Source: Novosphingobium sp. FSW06-99 (GTDB taxonomy: Bacteria; Pseudomonadota; Alphaproteobacteria; Sphingomonadales; Sphingomonadaceae). From it: 64,000 bases of DNA. Position 1 is the stretch's first letter; each line of letters starts with the position of its first letter. The stretch lies in the NCBI RefSeq assembly GCF_001519065.1, contig NZ_KQ954262.1, positions 1 to 64,000 on the forward strand, given 5' to 3'. The notes under the pieces are model-generated. The model searched no databases and was not told the DNA's origin. It saw only the letters and a list, made by a program, of their open reading frames with translations. Both the position numbers and the translations under genes were made by a program. Of this stretch, positions 53,780-62,794 are shown one piece after another.

Positions 53780-54910
53780 TTATGCGCTATGCTGCCCCTT
53801 GCGCGGAGACGCGCTGTCGGTGGCCAGATCGAGGCCCGCAAAGCGGATCGGGGTGCGCACGCCGGGGATCGGCGTGCCATCATCGGCGTGCAGCGCCAGT
53901 TGCATGCCGCGCGCGACGATCTGCGGGTCGGCAAAGGCATCGGCCACAGTGTTGATCGGCCCCGCCGGGACGCCTGCCGTCGCCAGCCGCGCCAGCAGAT
54001 CGTCGCGGGTGAATCTGCGCGTGACTTCGCGGATCGCTGTTTCCAGCGCCTCACGGTGTTCCAGCCGGGCGGTGTTGCCGACAAAGCGCGGGTCGCCGGC
54101 CAGCTCGGGACAGCCGGTCTCCGCGCAGAATTTGGCGAATTGCCCGTCGTTGCCCACTGCCAGAATGAACCAGCCATCGGCAGTGGGATAGACCGCATAA
54201 GGCGCGACATTGGGATGGGCGTTGCCCATGCGCGTCGGGCTGATCCCCGACACCAGATAGTTGAGCGCCTGGTTGCCCAGCACGCCGACCATCACATCGA
54301 ACAGCGCCATGTCGATATGTTCGCCGCGCCCCGTCACGGCACGCGCCGCCAGCGCCGCCTGAATGGCGATCACCGCATAGAGCCCGGTCATGATATCGGC
54401 GAACGCCACGCCAATCTTTTGCGGCGATCCGGCGGGATCGCCCGTCAGGTCCATGATCCCCGACAGACCCTGGATAATGAAATCATAGCCCGCGCGCGGG
54501 GCATAGGGCCCGTCCTGCCCAAACCCGGTGATCGAGCAATAGACCAGACGCGGGTTGATCGCCGACAGGCTGGCATAGTCGAGCCCGTATTTGGCCAGCC
54601 CGCCCAGCTTGAAATTCTCGATCAGCACGTCGGCATCGGCGATCAGGTCGCGCACCGTCTGCTGCCCCTCGGGCGTCGCGAAATCGGCAATGATCGACCG
54701 CTTGCCCCGGTTGGTGGCGTGGTAGTAGGCGGCATCGCGGCTGCCATCGGCATATTCGACAAACGGTGGCCCCCAGGTGCGCGTGTCGTCACCCGCGGCG
54801 CTTTCCACCTTGATCACCTCGGCGCCCAGGTCGGCCAGGATCTGCCCGGCCCATGGCCCCGCCAGCACGCGCGCCAGTTCGACGACTTTCAGCCCTGCCA
54901 GCGGGGTCAT
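53780..54910 (-). CDS. CaiB/BaiF family (class III) CoA-transferase
   Basis: The 376-residue enzyme moves CoA between carboxylic acids. The class III nucleophile is D172 in VAFADIMTG, and the N-terminal LAGLKVVELARVLAGPWAGQ and GRGEHIDMALFD segments are typical. It lies 3 nt after the glutaryl-CoA dehydrogenase gene, which strongly suggests succinyl-CoA:glutarate CoA-transferase activity. Confidence 0.88.
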   Translation of the reverse strand: MTPLAGLKVVELARVLAGPWAGQILADLGAEVIKVESAAGDDTRTWGPPFVEYADGSRDAAYYHATNRGKRSIIADFATPEGQQTVRDLIADADVLIENFKLGGLAKYGLDYASLSAINPRLVYCSITGFGQDGPYAPRAGYDFIIQGLSGIMDLTGDPAGSPQKIGVAFADIMTGLYAVIAIQAALAARAVTGRGEHIDMALFDVMVGVLGNQALNYLVSGISPTRMGNAHPNVAPYAVYPTADGWFILAVGNDGQFAKFCAETGCPELAGDPRFVGNTARLEHREALETAIREVTRRFTRDDLLARLATAGVPAGPINTVADAFADPQIVARGMQLALHADDGTPIPGVRTPIRFAGLDLATDSASPRKGQHSA

Positions 54911-54913
54911 CGT

Positions 54914-56098
54914 TCAGAACGCCGCGATGCCGGTGATTGCCCGGCCCAGGATCAGCGCGTGGACGTCGTGGGTGCCTTCATAAGTGTTGACGGTTTCCAG
55001 ATTGGCGAGATGGCGCATCACCTGGTATTCCTCGGAAATGCCGTTGCCGCCGTGCATGTCGCGCGCCATGCGTGCCACATCGAGCGCCTTGCCGACATTG
55101 TTGCGCTTGACGATCGAGACCATTTCGGGCGCGAACTGGCCTTCGTCCATCAGCCGCCCGACACGCAAGCTGGCCTGCAGACCCAGCGCGATATCGGTCA
55201 TCATGTCGGCCAGTTTCTTCTGGAACAACTGGGTCGCCGCCAGCGGCCGCCCGAACTGTTTGCGATCGAGGCCATATTGCCGCGCGGCGTGAAGGCAGAA
55301 TTCCGCCGCGCCCAATGCCCCCCACGAAATGCCGTAGCGCGCGCGGTTGAGGCAGCCGAACGGCCCCTTCAACCCTTCGACATGCGGCAACAGCGCGTCT
55401 TCGCCCACTTCGACGCCGTCGAGCTGGATCATCCCGGTGATCGAGGCGCGCAGCGACAGCTTGCCACCGATCTTGGGCGCCGACAGCCCGGCCATGCCCT
55501 TTTCCAGCACAAAGCCCCGGATCGCGCCGCCATGCGCATCGGACTTGGCCCAGATCACGAAGACATCGGCGATCGGCGCGTTGGAAATCCACGTCTTGCC
55601 GCCCGAAATGCGATAGCCGCCATCGATCTTTTCGGCGCGCGTAATCATCCCGCCCGGGTCCGATCCGGCATCGGGCTCGGTCAGGCCGAAACAGCCGATC
55701 AGCTCGCCGCGCGCAAGGCCGGGCAGATACTTGTGCTTCTGCTCGTCCGAACCGTAGGCATAGATCGGATACATCACCAGGCTCGACTGGACGCTCATCA
55801 TGCTGCGATAGCCGGAATCGATCTTTTCGATCTCGCGCGCGATCAGGCCATAGGCGACATAGGATGCCCCCACCCCGCCATAGATTTCCGGCACGGTCGG
55901 CCCGAGCAGGCCCAGCGCGCCCATTTCGCGAAAGATGTCGGGGTCGGTGGTTTCATCGGACCACGCCTTGATCACGCGCGGTTGCAGCTTGTCCTGCGCA
56001 TAGGCCTGCGCCGCGTCGCGGATCATGCGTTCTTCCTCGGTCAATTGCGCATCGAGGAAGAAGGGATCGCTCCAGTCGAAACGTGTCATGCCGGCCAT
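54914..56098 (-). CDS. gcdH: glutaryl-CoA dehydrogenase
   Basis: The 394-residue acyl-CoA dehydrogenase oxidises and decarboxylates glutaryl-CoA to crotonyl-CoA. The catalytic glutamate is E374 in NTYEGTHDVHALILGRAITG, a segment specific to this branch; SGYRSMMSVQSSLVM (near 95) and GCFGLTEPDAGSDPG (near 135) fit too. With the adjacent CoA-transferase it completes the glutarate end of lysine or tryptophan breakdown. An ATG three codons further in (56089) is an alternative start. Confidence 0.93.
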   Translation of the reverse strand: MAGMTRFDWSDPFFLDAQLTEEERMIRDAAQAYAQDKLQPRVIKAWSDETTDPDIFREMGALGLLGPTVPEIYGGVGASYVAYGLIAREIEKIDSGYRSMMSVQSSLVMYPIYAYGSDEQKHKYLPGLARGELIGCFGLTEPDAGSDPGGMITRAEKIDGGYRISGGKTWISNAPIADVFVIWAKSDAHGGAIRGFVLEKGMAGLSAPKIGGKLSLRASITGMIQLDGVEVGEDALLPHVEGLKGPFGCLNRARYGISWGALGAAEFCLHAARQYGLDRKQFGRPLAATQLFQKKLADMMTDIALGLQASLRVGRLMDEGQFAPEMVSIVKRNNVGKALDVARMARDMHGGNGISEEYQVMRHLANLETVNTYEGTHDVHALILGRAITGIAAF

Positions 56099-56243
56099 GG
56101 CGCAGTGCCTTTTATAATGGGTCTGTGCGGCGGTTACGCGCGCGAAAAATCGTCGGCAAGTGTTTTAAAGGACACCCCCTGGTGACGTGGGGACACCAAA
56201 AATCCCGCGTGCCAAGCCGCCGCGTTTGCGCAACAAGCATACG

Positions 56244-57431
56244 ATGCCCGACACCCTGCCGACCACCCGCGCGATCCTGGCCGACCTGATCGCCTTTCCC
56301 ACCGTAAGCCGTAGCGGCAACCGCGCGCTGGTCGAACACGTGCGCGCACTGGTCGAACCGGCAGGCGCGCGTGTGGTGCTGACCGACGATGGCGACAGCG
56401 CCAATATGTGGATCAGCGTCGGGCCCGAGAATGTGCCCGCAGTGGTGCTGTCCGGCCACAGCGATGTGGTGCCGGTGGCGGGGCAGGCGTGGAGCCGCGA
56501 TCCGTTCATGCTGCACGCCGACCGGGGTCGCCTTTATGGCCGCGGCACTGCCGACATGAAGGGGTTTGTCGCCGCGGCGATCCGCGCGATGCTGCTGGCG
56601 GCGCGCTGGCCGCTGCGCACGCCGCTGCATCTGGCGATCTCGTTCGATGAAGAAATCGGCTGCGTCGGGGTGCGCTCGCTGCTGCCGATGCTGGCGGCGC
56701 AGCCAGTGCGCCCGCTGCTGGTGTGGATCGGCGAGCCGACCGGGCTGGCGCTAGCAAGCGGGCACAAGGGCAAATCGGCGTACCGCGTGACATGCACGGG
56801 CCGGGCGGCGCATTCGGCGCTGACCCCGCAGGGGTTGAACGCGATCCATCTGGCCTGCGATTTCATTGCCGCCTTGCGCACCGTGCAACACGATCTGATC
56901 AGCGGCACGGCGCCCGATCCGGCCTATGACGTGGGCTATTCCACCGTGCACGTCGGCGTCATTCGCGGCGGCGAGGCGCTGAATATCGTGCCCGATAGCT
57001 GCACGCTGGACTTCGAGATCCGCGACCTGGCCAGCGACGATGTCACCGCGATCGAGGCCCGCATCCGCGCCGCTGCCGAGGCGATCGTGGCACCCTGGCG
57101 CGACCGCTTTGCCGAGGCCGCGATCCTGATCGAACCGGTCAACCACTATCCCGGCCTCGACACCCGCCACCCCGGCGCACTGGCCTTTGCCCGCGCGGTA
57201 TCGGGACACAACGGTGCCGAAATCAAGCTGGCATTTGGCACCGAGGGCGGACTGTTTGCGCAAAGCCTGGGCGTACCGGCGGTGATCTGCGGCCCCGGCT
57301 CGATGGATCAGGGGCACAAACCCGACGAATTCGTCACCGAAGACCAGTTGGCGCGCTGCGATGCGATGCTCGAACGGATGATCGCGCGGCTGGTAACGGG
57401 GCTTGGTTCAGCTTTTCCGATGCAATCTTGA
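56244..57431 (+). CDS. M20 family deacetylase, ArgE-like
   Basis: The 395-residue metallohydrolase has the di-zinc ligands in VLSGHSDVVPV (about residue 69), GRGTADMKGF (about 97) and SFDEEIGCVG (about 132), and a dimerisation domain with GRAAHSALTPQGLNAI (about 189). It is annotated acetylornithine deacetylase (ArgE) in most relatives. Its operon with FAD protein, RidA and DUF1028 points to catabolic hydrolysis of an N-acyl amino acid rather than arginine biosynthesis. It is divergent from gcdH. Confidence 0.85.
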   Translation: MPDTLPTTRAILADLIAFPTVSRSGNRALVEHVRALVEPAGARVVLTDDGDSANMWISVGPENVPAVVLSGHSDVVPVAGQAWSRDPFMLHADRGRLYGRGTADMKGFVAAAIRAMLLAARWPLRTPLHLAISFDEEIGCVGVRSLLPMLAAQPVRPLLVWIGEPTGLALASGHKGKSAYRVTCTGRAAHSALTPQGLNAIHLACDFIAALRTVQHDLISGTAPDPAYDVGYSTVHVGVIRGGEALNIVPDSCTLDFEIRDLASDDVTAIEARIRAAAEAIVAPWRDRFAEAAILIEPVNHYPGLDTRHPGALAFARAVSGHNGAEIKLAFGTEGGLFAQSLGVPAVICGPGSMDQGHKPDEFVTEDQLARCDAMLERMIARLVTGLGSAFPMQS

Positions 57432-57502
57432 CATATTTCCGTATTTATCCAAACCAGCGCTGGCCCTAAACCCTGTGCCACAGGCGACAAGGATGGCATG
57501 GC

Positions 57503-58747
57503 ATGCACAGCGAAAGCGTTGATACGCTGGTGATCGGCGGTGGACAGGCGGGGATCGCGGCCAGCGAACACCTGACGCGGCTGGGCGTGCCGCATCTGGT
57601 GGTCGAACGCGCACGGATTGCCGAACACTGGCGCTCGCGCCGCTGGGATTCGCTGGTGGCCAATGGGCCCGCCTGGCACGACCGGTTTCCCCACCAGACA
57701 TTCGAGGCCACCGCCCCCGAAGGCTTTGCGCCCAAGGAGGAAGTGGCCGACTATCTCGAACGCTATGCCGCGACCTTTGCCGGGCCGATCCGCACCGGGG
57801 TCAATGTCACGCGGCTGCGTCGACGGGCCGATGGGGCTTTCGTGGCCGAAACCGGCGATGGCGCCTCAATCGTCGCGCGCAATGTGATAGTCGCCACGGG
57901 CGCGTTCCAGAACCCGGTGATCCCGCCACTGATCCCCGCAACGGCGGGGATCACGCAAATCCATTCCGCACACTATCGCAACCCCGGCCAATTGCCCCCC
58001 GGCGGCGTGGTGGTGATCGGCGCGGGATCGTCGGGGGTGCAGATCGCCGATGAACTCAACCGGTCGGGTCGGCGCACCTGGCTGGCGGTGGGGCCGCACA
58101 GCCGCCCGCCGCGCCGCTATCGCGGGCAAGATTTCGTATGGTGGCTGGGCGCGCTAGGCAAATGGGACCAGACCCCCGAACAGACCAGCGGAACGCACGT
58201 GACCATTGCGGTCAGCGGCGCGCATGGTGGGCAGACGGTCGATTTTCGCGACCTGGCCCAGGCCGGGATCACACTGGTGGGCCGCGCCACCGGCTATGCG
58301 CAAGGCGCGTTGACTTTTTCGAACGATCTGGCTGCCAACATCGCGGCGGGCGATGCCGACTATCTGGCCACCTTGCGCGAGGCCGATGCTTATGCGCAAG
58401 CGCAGCACCTCGATCTGCCCGAAGAGCCCGAGGCCTGGCGCATCGGGCCTGATCCCGCCTGTGTGACCGATCCGCTGCGCAAACTCGATCTGGGCGCCGC
58501 CGGGATCACCGCCGTGGTCTGGGCCACCGGCTATGCAATGGATTTCGGGTGGATCGATCTCGACGTGTTCAATCCCGATGGCAGCCCGCGTCACCGGCGC
58601 GGGGTCAGCGATGTGCCAGGGCTGCATTTCCTTGGCCTGCCCGGCCTGTCACGCCGTGCCTCGTCATTCATCTGGGGGGTGTGGCACGATGCGGCCCATC
58701 TGGCCGAGCATATCGCCGCCCGCGCCGCCGCACCGATCACCGCTTGA
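57503..58747 (+). CDS. FAD/NAD(P)-dependent monooxygenase-like oxidoreductase
   Basis: The 414-residue flavoprotein has two Rossmann motifs, LVIGGGQAGIAA (9-20, FAD) and VVIGAGSSGVQIADEL (about 170, NAD(P)H), and a late ATGYAMDFGW segment, the pattern of the CzcO/YUCCA-like group of flavin monooxygenases. The strict FMO fingerprint FxGxxxHxxxY is not seen, so trimethylamine or Baeyer-Villiger activity cannot be claimed. It follows the M20 gene after 71 nt and precedes ridA by 10 nt. Confidence 0.82.
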   Translation: MHSESVDTLVIGGGQAGIAASEHLTRLGVPHLVVERARIAEHWRSRRWDSLVANGPAWHDRFPHQTFEATAPEGFAPKEEVADYLERYAATFAGPIRTGVNVTRLRRRADGAFVAETGDGASIVARNVIVATGAFQNPVIPPLIPATAGITQIHSAHYRNPGQLPPGGVVVIGAGSSGVQIADELNRSGRRTWLAVGPHSRPPRRYRGQDFVWWLGALGKWDQTPEQTSGTHVTIAVSGAHGGQTVDFRDLAQAGITLVGRATGYAQGALTFSNDLAANIAAGDADYLATLREADAYAQAQHLDLPEEPEAWRIGPDPACVTDPLRKLDLGAAGITAVVWATGYAMDFGWIDLDVFNPDGSPRHRRGVSDVPGLHFLGLPGLSRRASSFIWGVWHDAAHLAEHIAARAAAPITA

Positions 58748-58757
58748 AGGAGCCCCG

Positions 58758-59171
58758 ATGCCCGTCCACACCCGCATTCGCCCGTTCAACACCAGGGACA
58801 CTTATCCCGAACAGCAACTCGACAACGATCTGTGCCAGGCGGTGGTCGCCAGCGGGCGCATGGTGTTCGTGCGCGGGCAGATCGCGCAAGACCTCGACAC
58901 GCGCGAAAGCCTGCATGTGGGTGATGCCACCTTGCAGACGCGCAAGGCGATGGAAAACATCGCGCTGCTGATGAACGAGGCCGGGGGCGACCTCAGCCAC
59001 GTGTGCCGGGTGGTCGTCTATCTGATCGACATCCGCTATCGCGAGGATGTCTATCGCGAGATGGGCCGCTGGCTGAAGGGCGTATTTCCGGTGTCGACCG
59101 GGCTGGTCGTCTCGGCGCTGGCGCGGCCGGAATGGCTAGTCGAGATCGAGGCGACGGCGGTAATTCCATGA
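58758..59171 (+). CDS. RidA/YjgF family protein
   Basis: The 137-residue protein belongs to the Rid family of enamine/imine deaminases. It shows the trimer core (SGRMVFVRGQIAQD, near 32; TRKAMENIALLMNEAGGDL split near 61) and a C-terminal VEIEATAVI typical of the fold. AAGGAG lies 7 nt before the ATG. The Arg usually required for deamination near the C-terminus is not obvious (RPEWLVEIEA), so it may be a non-archetypal Rid subgroup. It overlaps the DUF1028 gene by ATGA. Confidence 0.88.
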   Translation: MPVHTRIRPFNTRDTYPEQQLDNDLCQAVVASGRMVFVRGQIAQDLDTRESLHVGDATLQTRKAMENIALLMNEAGGDLSHVCRVVVYLIDIRYREDVYREMGRWLKGVFPVSTGLVVSALARPEWLVEIEATAVIP

Positions 59172-59842
59172 CCTTTTCGATTGTCGGACATTGTCCGCGC
59201 AGCGGGCAGTACGGCGTGGCGCTGTCATCGTCGAGCCCCGCCGTGGCGGCGCGTTGTGCCCATGCGCGCGCGGGGGTGGGCGCGGTGGCGACGCAGAATG
59301 TCACCGATCCACGCCTTGGCCCGCTGGGGCTCGACATGCTGGCGCGCGGCGACGATGCACAGACCGTGGTCGCCAGGCTGGAGGCCAAGGCAGGCGCGCA
59401 TGCCGCATGGCGACAAGTCACCGTGATCGATGCAGGAGGCGGCGCGGCGTTCAGCGGGGCACAGGCGCTGGGGCGCAACGGGCACGTGATAGCGCCCGGT
59501 GCGGTGGCGGCGGGCAACATGCTGGCCAGCGACCACGTCCTGCCCGCCATGCTCGATGCGTTTGCCGCCGCGCCCGATGCGCCACTGGGCGAACGGCTGG
59601 TGCTGGCGCTGGAGGCGGCGCTGGCGGCGGGTGGCGAGGAAGGCCCGGTCCATTCCGCCGGGCTGCTGGTGGTGGCAGAACAAGCCTGGCCGCTGGTCGA
59701 TCTGCGGGTCGACTGGGCCCCGGCACCAATTGCCGACTTGCGCGCGTTGTGGACGCTGTGGCAGCCGCAGATGGATGCCTATGTTACCCGCGCGCTCGAT
59801 CCGGCCGGCGCGCCCAGCTATGGCGTGCCGGGCGACCTGTGA
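59168..59842 (+). CDS. DUF1028 family protein (Ntn-hydrolase-like)
   Basis: The 224-residue protein matches DUF1028 over its full length (TFSIVGHCPRSGQYGVALSS at the N-terminus, ATQNVTDPRLGPLGLDML near 41, HVIAPGAVAAGNMLAS near 104). The family is predicted to have an Ntn-hydrolase-like fold, but the reaction is not established. It sits between ridA (ATGA overlap) and a LysR gene (GTGA overlap). Confidence 0.88.
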   Translation: MTFSIVGHCPRSGQYGVALSSSSPAVAARCAHARAGVGAVATQNVTDPRLGPLGLDMLARGDDAQTVVARLEAKAGAHAAWRQVTVIDAGGGAAFSGAQALGRNGHVIAPGAVAAGNMLASDHVLPAMLDAFAAAPDAPLGERLVLALEAALAAGGEEGPVHSAGLLVVAEQAWPLVDLRVDWAPAPIADLRALWTLWQPQMDAYVTRALDPAGAPSYGVPGDL

Positions 59843-60774
59843 GCCGGTTCACGCTGAAACACCTGGGCTATTTTGTCGCCGCCGGGGAAGCCGGCAGCGT
59901 CACGCTGGCCGCCGAACGCGTCCATATCTCGCCCCCGTCGATTTCCGCCGCCATCACCCAGTTGGAGGCGCAGTTCGATGTGCAACTGTTTGTGCGCCAC
60001 CATGCGCAGGGCCTGTCGCTGACCGCTGCGGGCGAGCGCCTGCTGATCGCCGCGCGCGACCTTTTGCGCGCCGCCGATGATCTGGGCGATCTGGCGCGCG
60101 ACATCGCCGGGGGCATCGCCGGACCGTTGCGCGTGGGCGCATTCCGCACGCTGTCGGCACTGGTGCTGCCCGAACTGGTCGCAGGCTTTGCCGCCGCCAA
60201 CCCGCGCGTGATGCTTACGATGGTCGAAGATGACGAGGCCGACCTTGCCGCCCGACTGCGCCGCGGTGAAATCGATCTGGCGCTCAGCTATGCACAAGCT
60301 GCCGACGATATCGTGTTTGAACGCCTGGCGCTGTTGCCGACCTATATCGTGCTGGCCGCAGGGCATGCGCTGGCCCATCGGCCCAGCCTGGCACTGGCCG
60401 ATCTTGCCGCAGAGCCGTTCATCCTGCTCGATATGCCGGTCAGCCGCGACTATTTCCGTTCGCTGTTCGATCTGGCCGGGGTGGCGATGGCGCCCGCCGC
60501 CCGGTCGGATCAGCCTGAAACGATCCGCGCGATGGTCGGCGCGGGGCTCGGCTGGTCACTGATGACGGCACGCCCGGCCAGTCGCGTGGCCGCCAATGGC
60601 TGCGCGCTCGTCTATCTACCGCTGGCCGACATGGTCCCGCCGATGGAACTTGGCCTGCTGACCCACCGCACCTTGCGCCAGACCCGCGCGGCGGCGGCCT
60701 TTGCCGATTTCTGCCGCGCGCACATCACGACCGATCGCTTGCCGGGAATGGCCGAACTGCCCGCGATCAGTTGA
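59839..60774 (+). CDS. LysR-family transcriptional regulator
   Basis: The 311-residue protein starts with GTG overlapping the DUF1028 stop as GTGA. It has an N-terminal helix-turn-helix (LAAERVHISPPSISAAITQL, about residues 23-42) and a LysR substrate domain. As the last gene of M20-FAD-RidA-DUF1028-LysR it probably regulates that operon from within, responding to the pathway substrate. It ends against a convergent membrane-protein gene with 8 bp overlap. Confidence 0.9.
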   Translation: MSRFTLKHLGYFVAAGEAGSVTLAAERVHISPPSISAAITQLEAQFDVQLFVRHHAQGLSLTAAGERLLIAARDLLRAADDLGDLARDIAGGIAGPLRVGAFRTLSALVLPELVAGFAAANPRVMLTMVEDDEADLAARLRRGEIDLALSYAQAADDIVFERLALLPTYIVLAAGHALAHRPSLALADLAAEPFILLDMPVSRDYFRSLFDLAGVAMAPAARSDQPETIRAMVGAGLGWSLMTARPASRVAANGCALVYLPLADMVPPMELGLLTHRTLRQTRAAAAFADFCRAHITTDRLPGMAELPAIS

Positions 60775-61222
60775 ACGCGTCGATATCGACCGCCGCACCG
60801 CCCCTGGCAAACCAGGCCCGCGATTCCGCGCGGAACAGCATCACCGCCGCCGCAATCTGCAGCACGATGTTGATCGCGACGATCGCGCGCCCTGCCCCGG
60901 GCAGCGTGATCTGCGTATTCCCGGCAAAGATGATGCGCAGGCTGCCGGGCAACCCGATCGCCGCCAGCACCACCCAGATCCAGCGCGCGGTGTTGCTGAC
61001 GCGGCGGGAAATGAAATACCACAGCAGCACATTGATCACCAAGCCGAGCAGCACCGATCCGATCAGGATGCCCATCACGGCCCCGTTGCCGAGCATGCCA
61101 AGCCCCGGATTGGTGGTCATCGTGGTCATCGCCGCCTGCCAGTTGACGGCGCCGCCAACCAGTCCGATGACAATCATCGCCCAATAGATCCGATCGAACA
61201 CGGTCATGGAATATGGTCGCAT
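60767..61222 (-). CDS. small membrane protein of unknown function
   Basis: The 151-residue protein has about four hydrophobic segments (RIYWAMIVIGLVGGAVNW, a second near 50-70, a third near 82-100 and a fourth near 112-135). I do not recognise a family. AGGGGG lies about 8 nt before the ATG at 61222; an internal ATG at 61207 is an alternative start. It is convergent with the LysR gene and lies downstream of the mannosidase genes. Confidence 0.7.
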   Translation of the reverse strand: MRPYSMTVFDRIYWAMIVIGLVGGAVNWQAAMTTMTTNPGLGMLGNGAVMGILIGSVLLGLVINVLLWYFISRRVSNTARWIWVVLAAIGLPGSLRIIFAGNTQITLPGAGRAIVAINIVLQIAAAVMLFRAESRAWFARGGAAVDIDAFN

Positions 61223-61300
61223 CACAACACCCCCTGCTGCCGGACATCGTGCCTGCAACAATCCGCCCGCGCAAACGCAATCTTGCGGGCGCCGCGATCG

Positions 61301-62794
61301 TTATCCCGGCTTCAGCGCGGGCGGCACCGCCAGCACGCGCGGCATGCGCCCAGCCAGATCGATCACCATTTCGCCGAACAGGCCATTGGCCCAGGCGAAC
61401 CAGGGGCGGGTGTAATGCGTCGGATTGCCCGCCTCGAACGCCTCGTGCATATAGCCGGTGCCCGCATCGCTGGTCTTGAGCTGGGCCAGGCATGCCGCGA
61501 CCACGTGCGGATCATCGGACGACAGCGCGCGCACCATCAGCGACATCGGCCAGATCATCCCCACCCCGGCATGCGGCCCGCCGATCCCGGTGTGCCCGCC
61601 TTGCGCAAAGAAATAGGGGTTGGCGGTGCTCCAGCAGCGCGCCTCGGTGCGGCGGAACAGCGCATCGTCGCGCGCCACCACGCCCAGATAGGCGAGCGAT
61701 GACAGGCTGGGCACATTGGCATCGTCCATGAACAGCGTGTTGCCGAACCCGTCAACTTCATAGGCCCACACGCTGCCATCGCTGACCCGGCCATAACGCA
61801 CCAGCGCCGCCGCGACATCGTCGGCCAGCGTCACGGCATCGCGCGCCAGCGTGGCATCGTGCAGCACGGTGCCCGCAATCTGGGCCAGCCAGCGCAGCGC
61901 CTGCACCGCAAACAGGTTTGCAGGGATCAGGAACGGATAGACGCAGGCATCATCGGAGGGGCGGAACATCGAATGGATCAGCCCGACCTTGCGCGTCGGC
62001 GCCCCCATCCCGTTCAGCATCAGCGTGTCTTCGGGATTGGTGGTGTTGCGCTGAAACCGGTAGGGGCTGGTGCCGTCCATGCGCTGTTCGGTGCGCAAGG
62101 TGGCCACGATCACTTGCGCGGCGCGGTGCCATTCGCTGTCGAACGGCACCGTATCGCCCGTCGCACGCCAATAGCCATAGGCGAGCCGCACCGGATGGCA
62201 CAGCGAATCGATTTCCCATTTCCGCTCGGCCACGCCGGGGCGCATCGCGGTGGCATCCTGCGCCACCCACCACAGCGGCGATTTGGCCGCATTGGGATCG
62301 CGGCCAAAGGCATTGGCATAAGGATCGATCAGGATCGAGCGCGCATGCCGCCCGATCACCCCGCGAAACAGCCGTTGCAACGCCGGATCGCTGCGCGCGA
62401 GATGGAGATAGCCCCACACTTGCGCCGAACTGTCGCGCAGCCACATCGCGGGAATGTCGCCGGTCAGCACGAACGTATCGGGCCGCCCGCCCATCGCCCC
62501 CACCTCGACCGTGGTGTCGAGCGTGTTGGGATAGCAATTGGCAAACAGCCAGGCCAGTTCGGGATCGGCGATCTGCGCGGTCACCCGCGCGATTTCGGCC
62601 TCTACCGCCGGGCTGACAAAGCGCCGGTCGCCCGGCGACGGACGTCGCGAGACGAATTCGGCCGCCTGCACGCGCGGCGCCGCCTGGGGCAGCGCGCCCA
62701 GGCCCTCGGCCACGGCCAGCGCCACCGCGCCAGCCGTGCCAAGGCGTTTCAGAAACAGGCGACGATCATGAGGAACGGCAAGGGACAGGTTCAC
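61301..62794 (-). CDS. GH125 exo-alpha-1,6-mannosidase-type glycosidase with Tat signal
   Basis: The 497-residue protein matches metal-independent GH125 alpha-mannosidases (AMWLRDSSAQVWGYL near residue 118, AYEVDGFGNTLFMDDANVPSL near 345 in parts, GGHTGIGGPHAGVGMIWPMSL near 393 in parts). It starts with GTG overlapping the GH92 stop as GTGA; the in-run ATG at 62769 is out of frame. The N-terminus DRRLFLKRLG followed by a hydrophobic stretch is a twin-arginine (Tat) signal, so the folded enzyme is exported to the periplasm. It works with GH92 on alpha-mannosides. Confidence 0.9.
   Translation of the reverse strand: MNLSLAVPHDRRLFLKRLGTAGAVALAVAEGLGALPQAAPRVQAAEFVSRRPSPGDRRFVSPAVEAEIARVTAQIADPELAWLFANCYPNTLDTTVEVGAMGGRPDTFVLTGDIPAMWLRDSSAQVWGYLHLARSDPALQRLFRGVIGRHARSILIDPYANAFGRDPNAAKSPLWWVAQDATAMRPGVAERKWEIDSLCHPVRLAYGYWRATGDTVPFDSEWHRAAQVIVATLRTEQRMDGTSPYRFQRNTTNPEDTLMLNGMGAPTRKVGLIHSMFRPSDDACVYPFLIPANLFAVQALRWLAQIAGTVLHDATLARDAVTLADDVAAALVRYGRVSDGSVWAYEVDGFGNTLFMDDANVPSLSSLAYLGVVARDDALFRRTEARCWSTANPYFFAQGGHTGIGGPHAGVGMIWPMSLMVRALSSDDPHVVAACLAQLKTSDAGTGYMHEAFEAGNPTHYTRPWFAWANGLFGEMVIDLAGRMPRVLAVPPALKPG

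Noticed and set aside
53774..56185. Long plus-strand open frame of about 800 codons opposite the CoA-transferase and glutaryl-CoA dehydrogenase
   Set aside because: The opposite strand encodes two well-conserved enzymes with active-site residues. The frame has no signal or motif.
56170..56197. GGACACC repeated between gcdH and the M20 gene
   Set aside because: Only two short direct copies with no dyad; too weak to call a regulatory site.
57503..58747. Assigning trimethylamine monooxygenase to the FAD protein, which would fit the betaine idea
   Set aside because: The FMO fingerprint motif is absent and the protein resembles the broader CzcO-like group.
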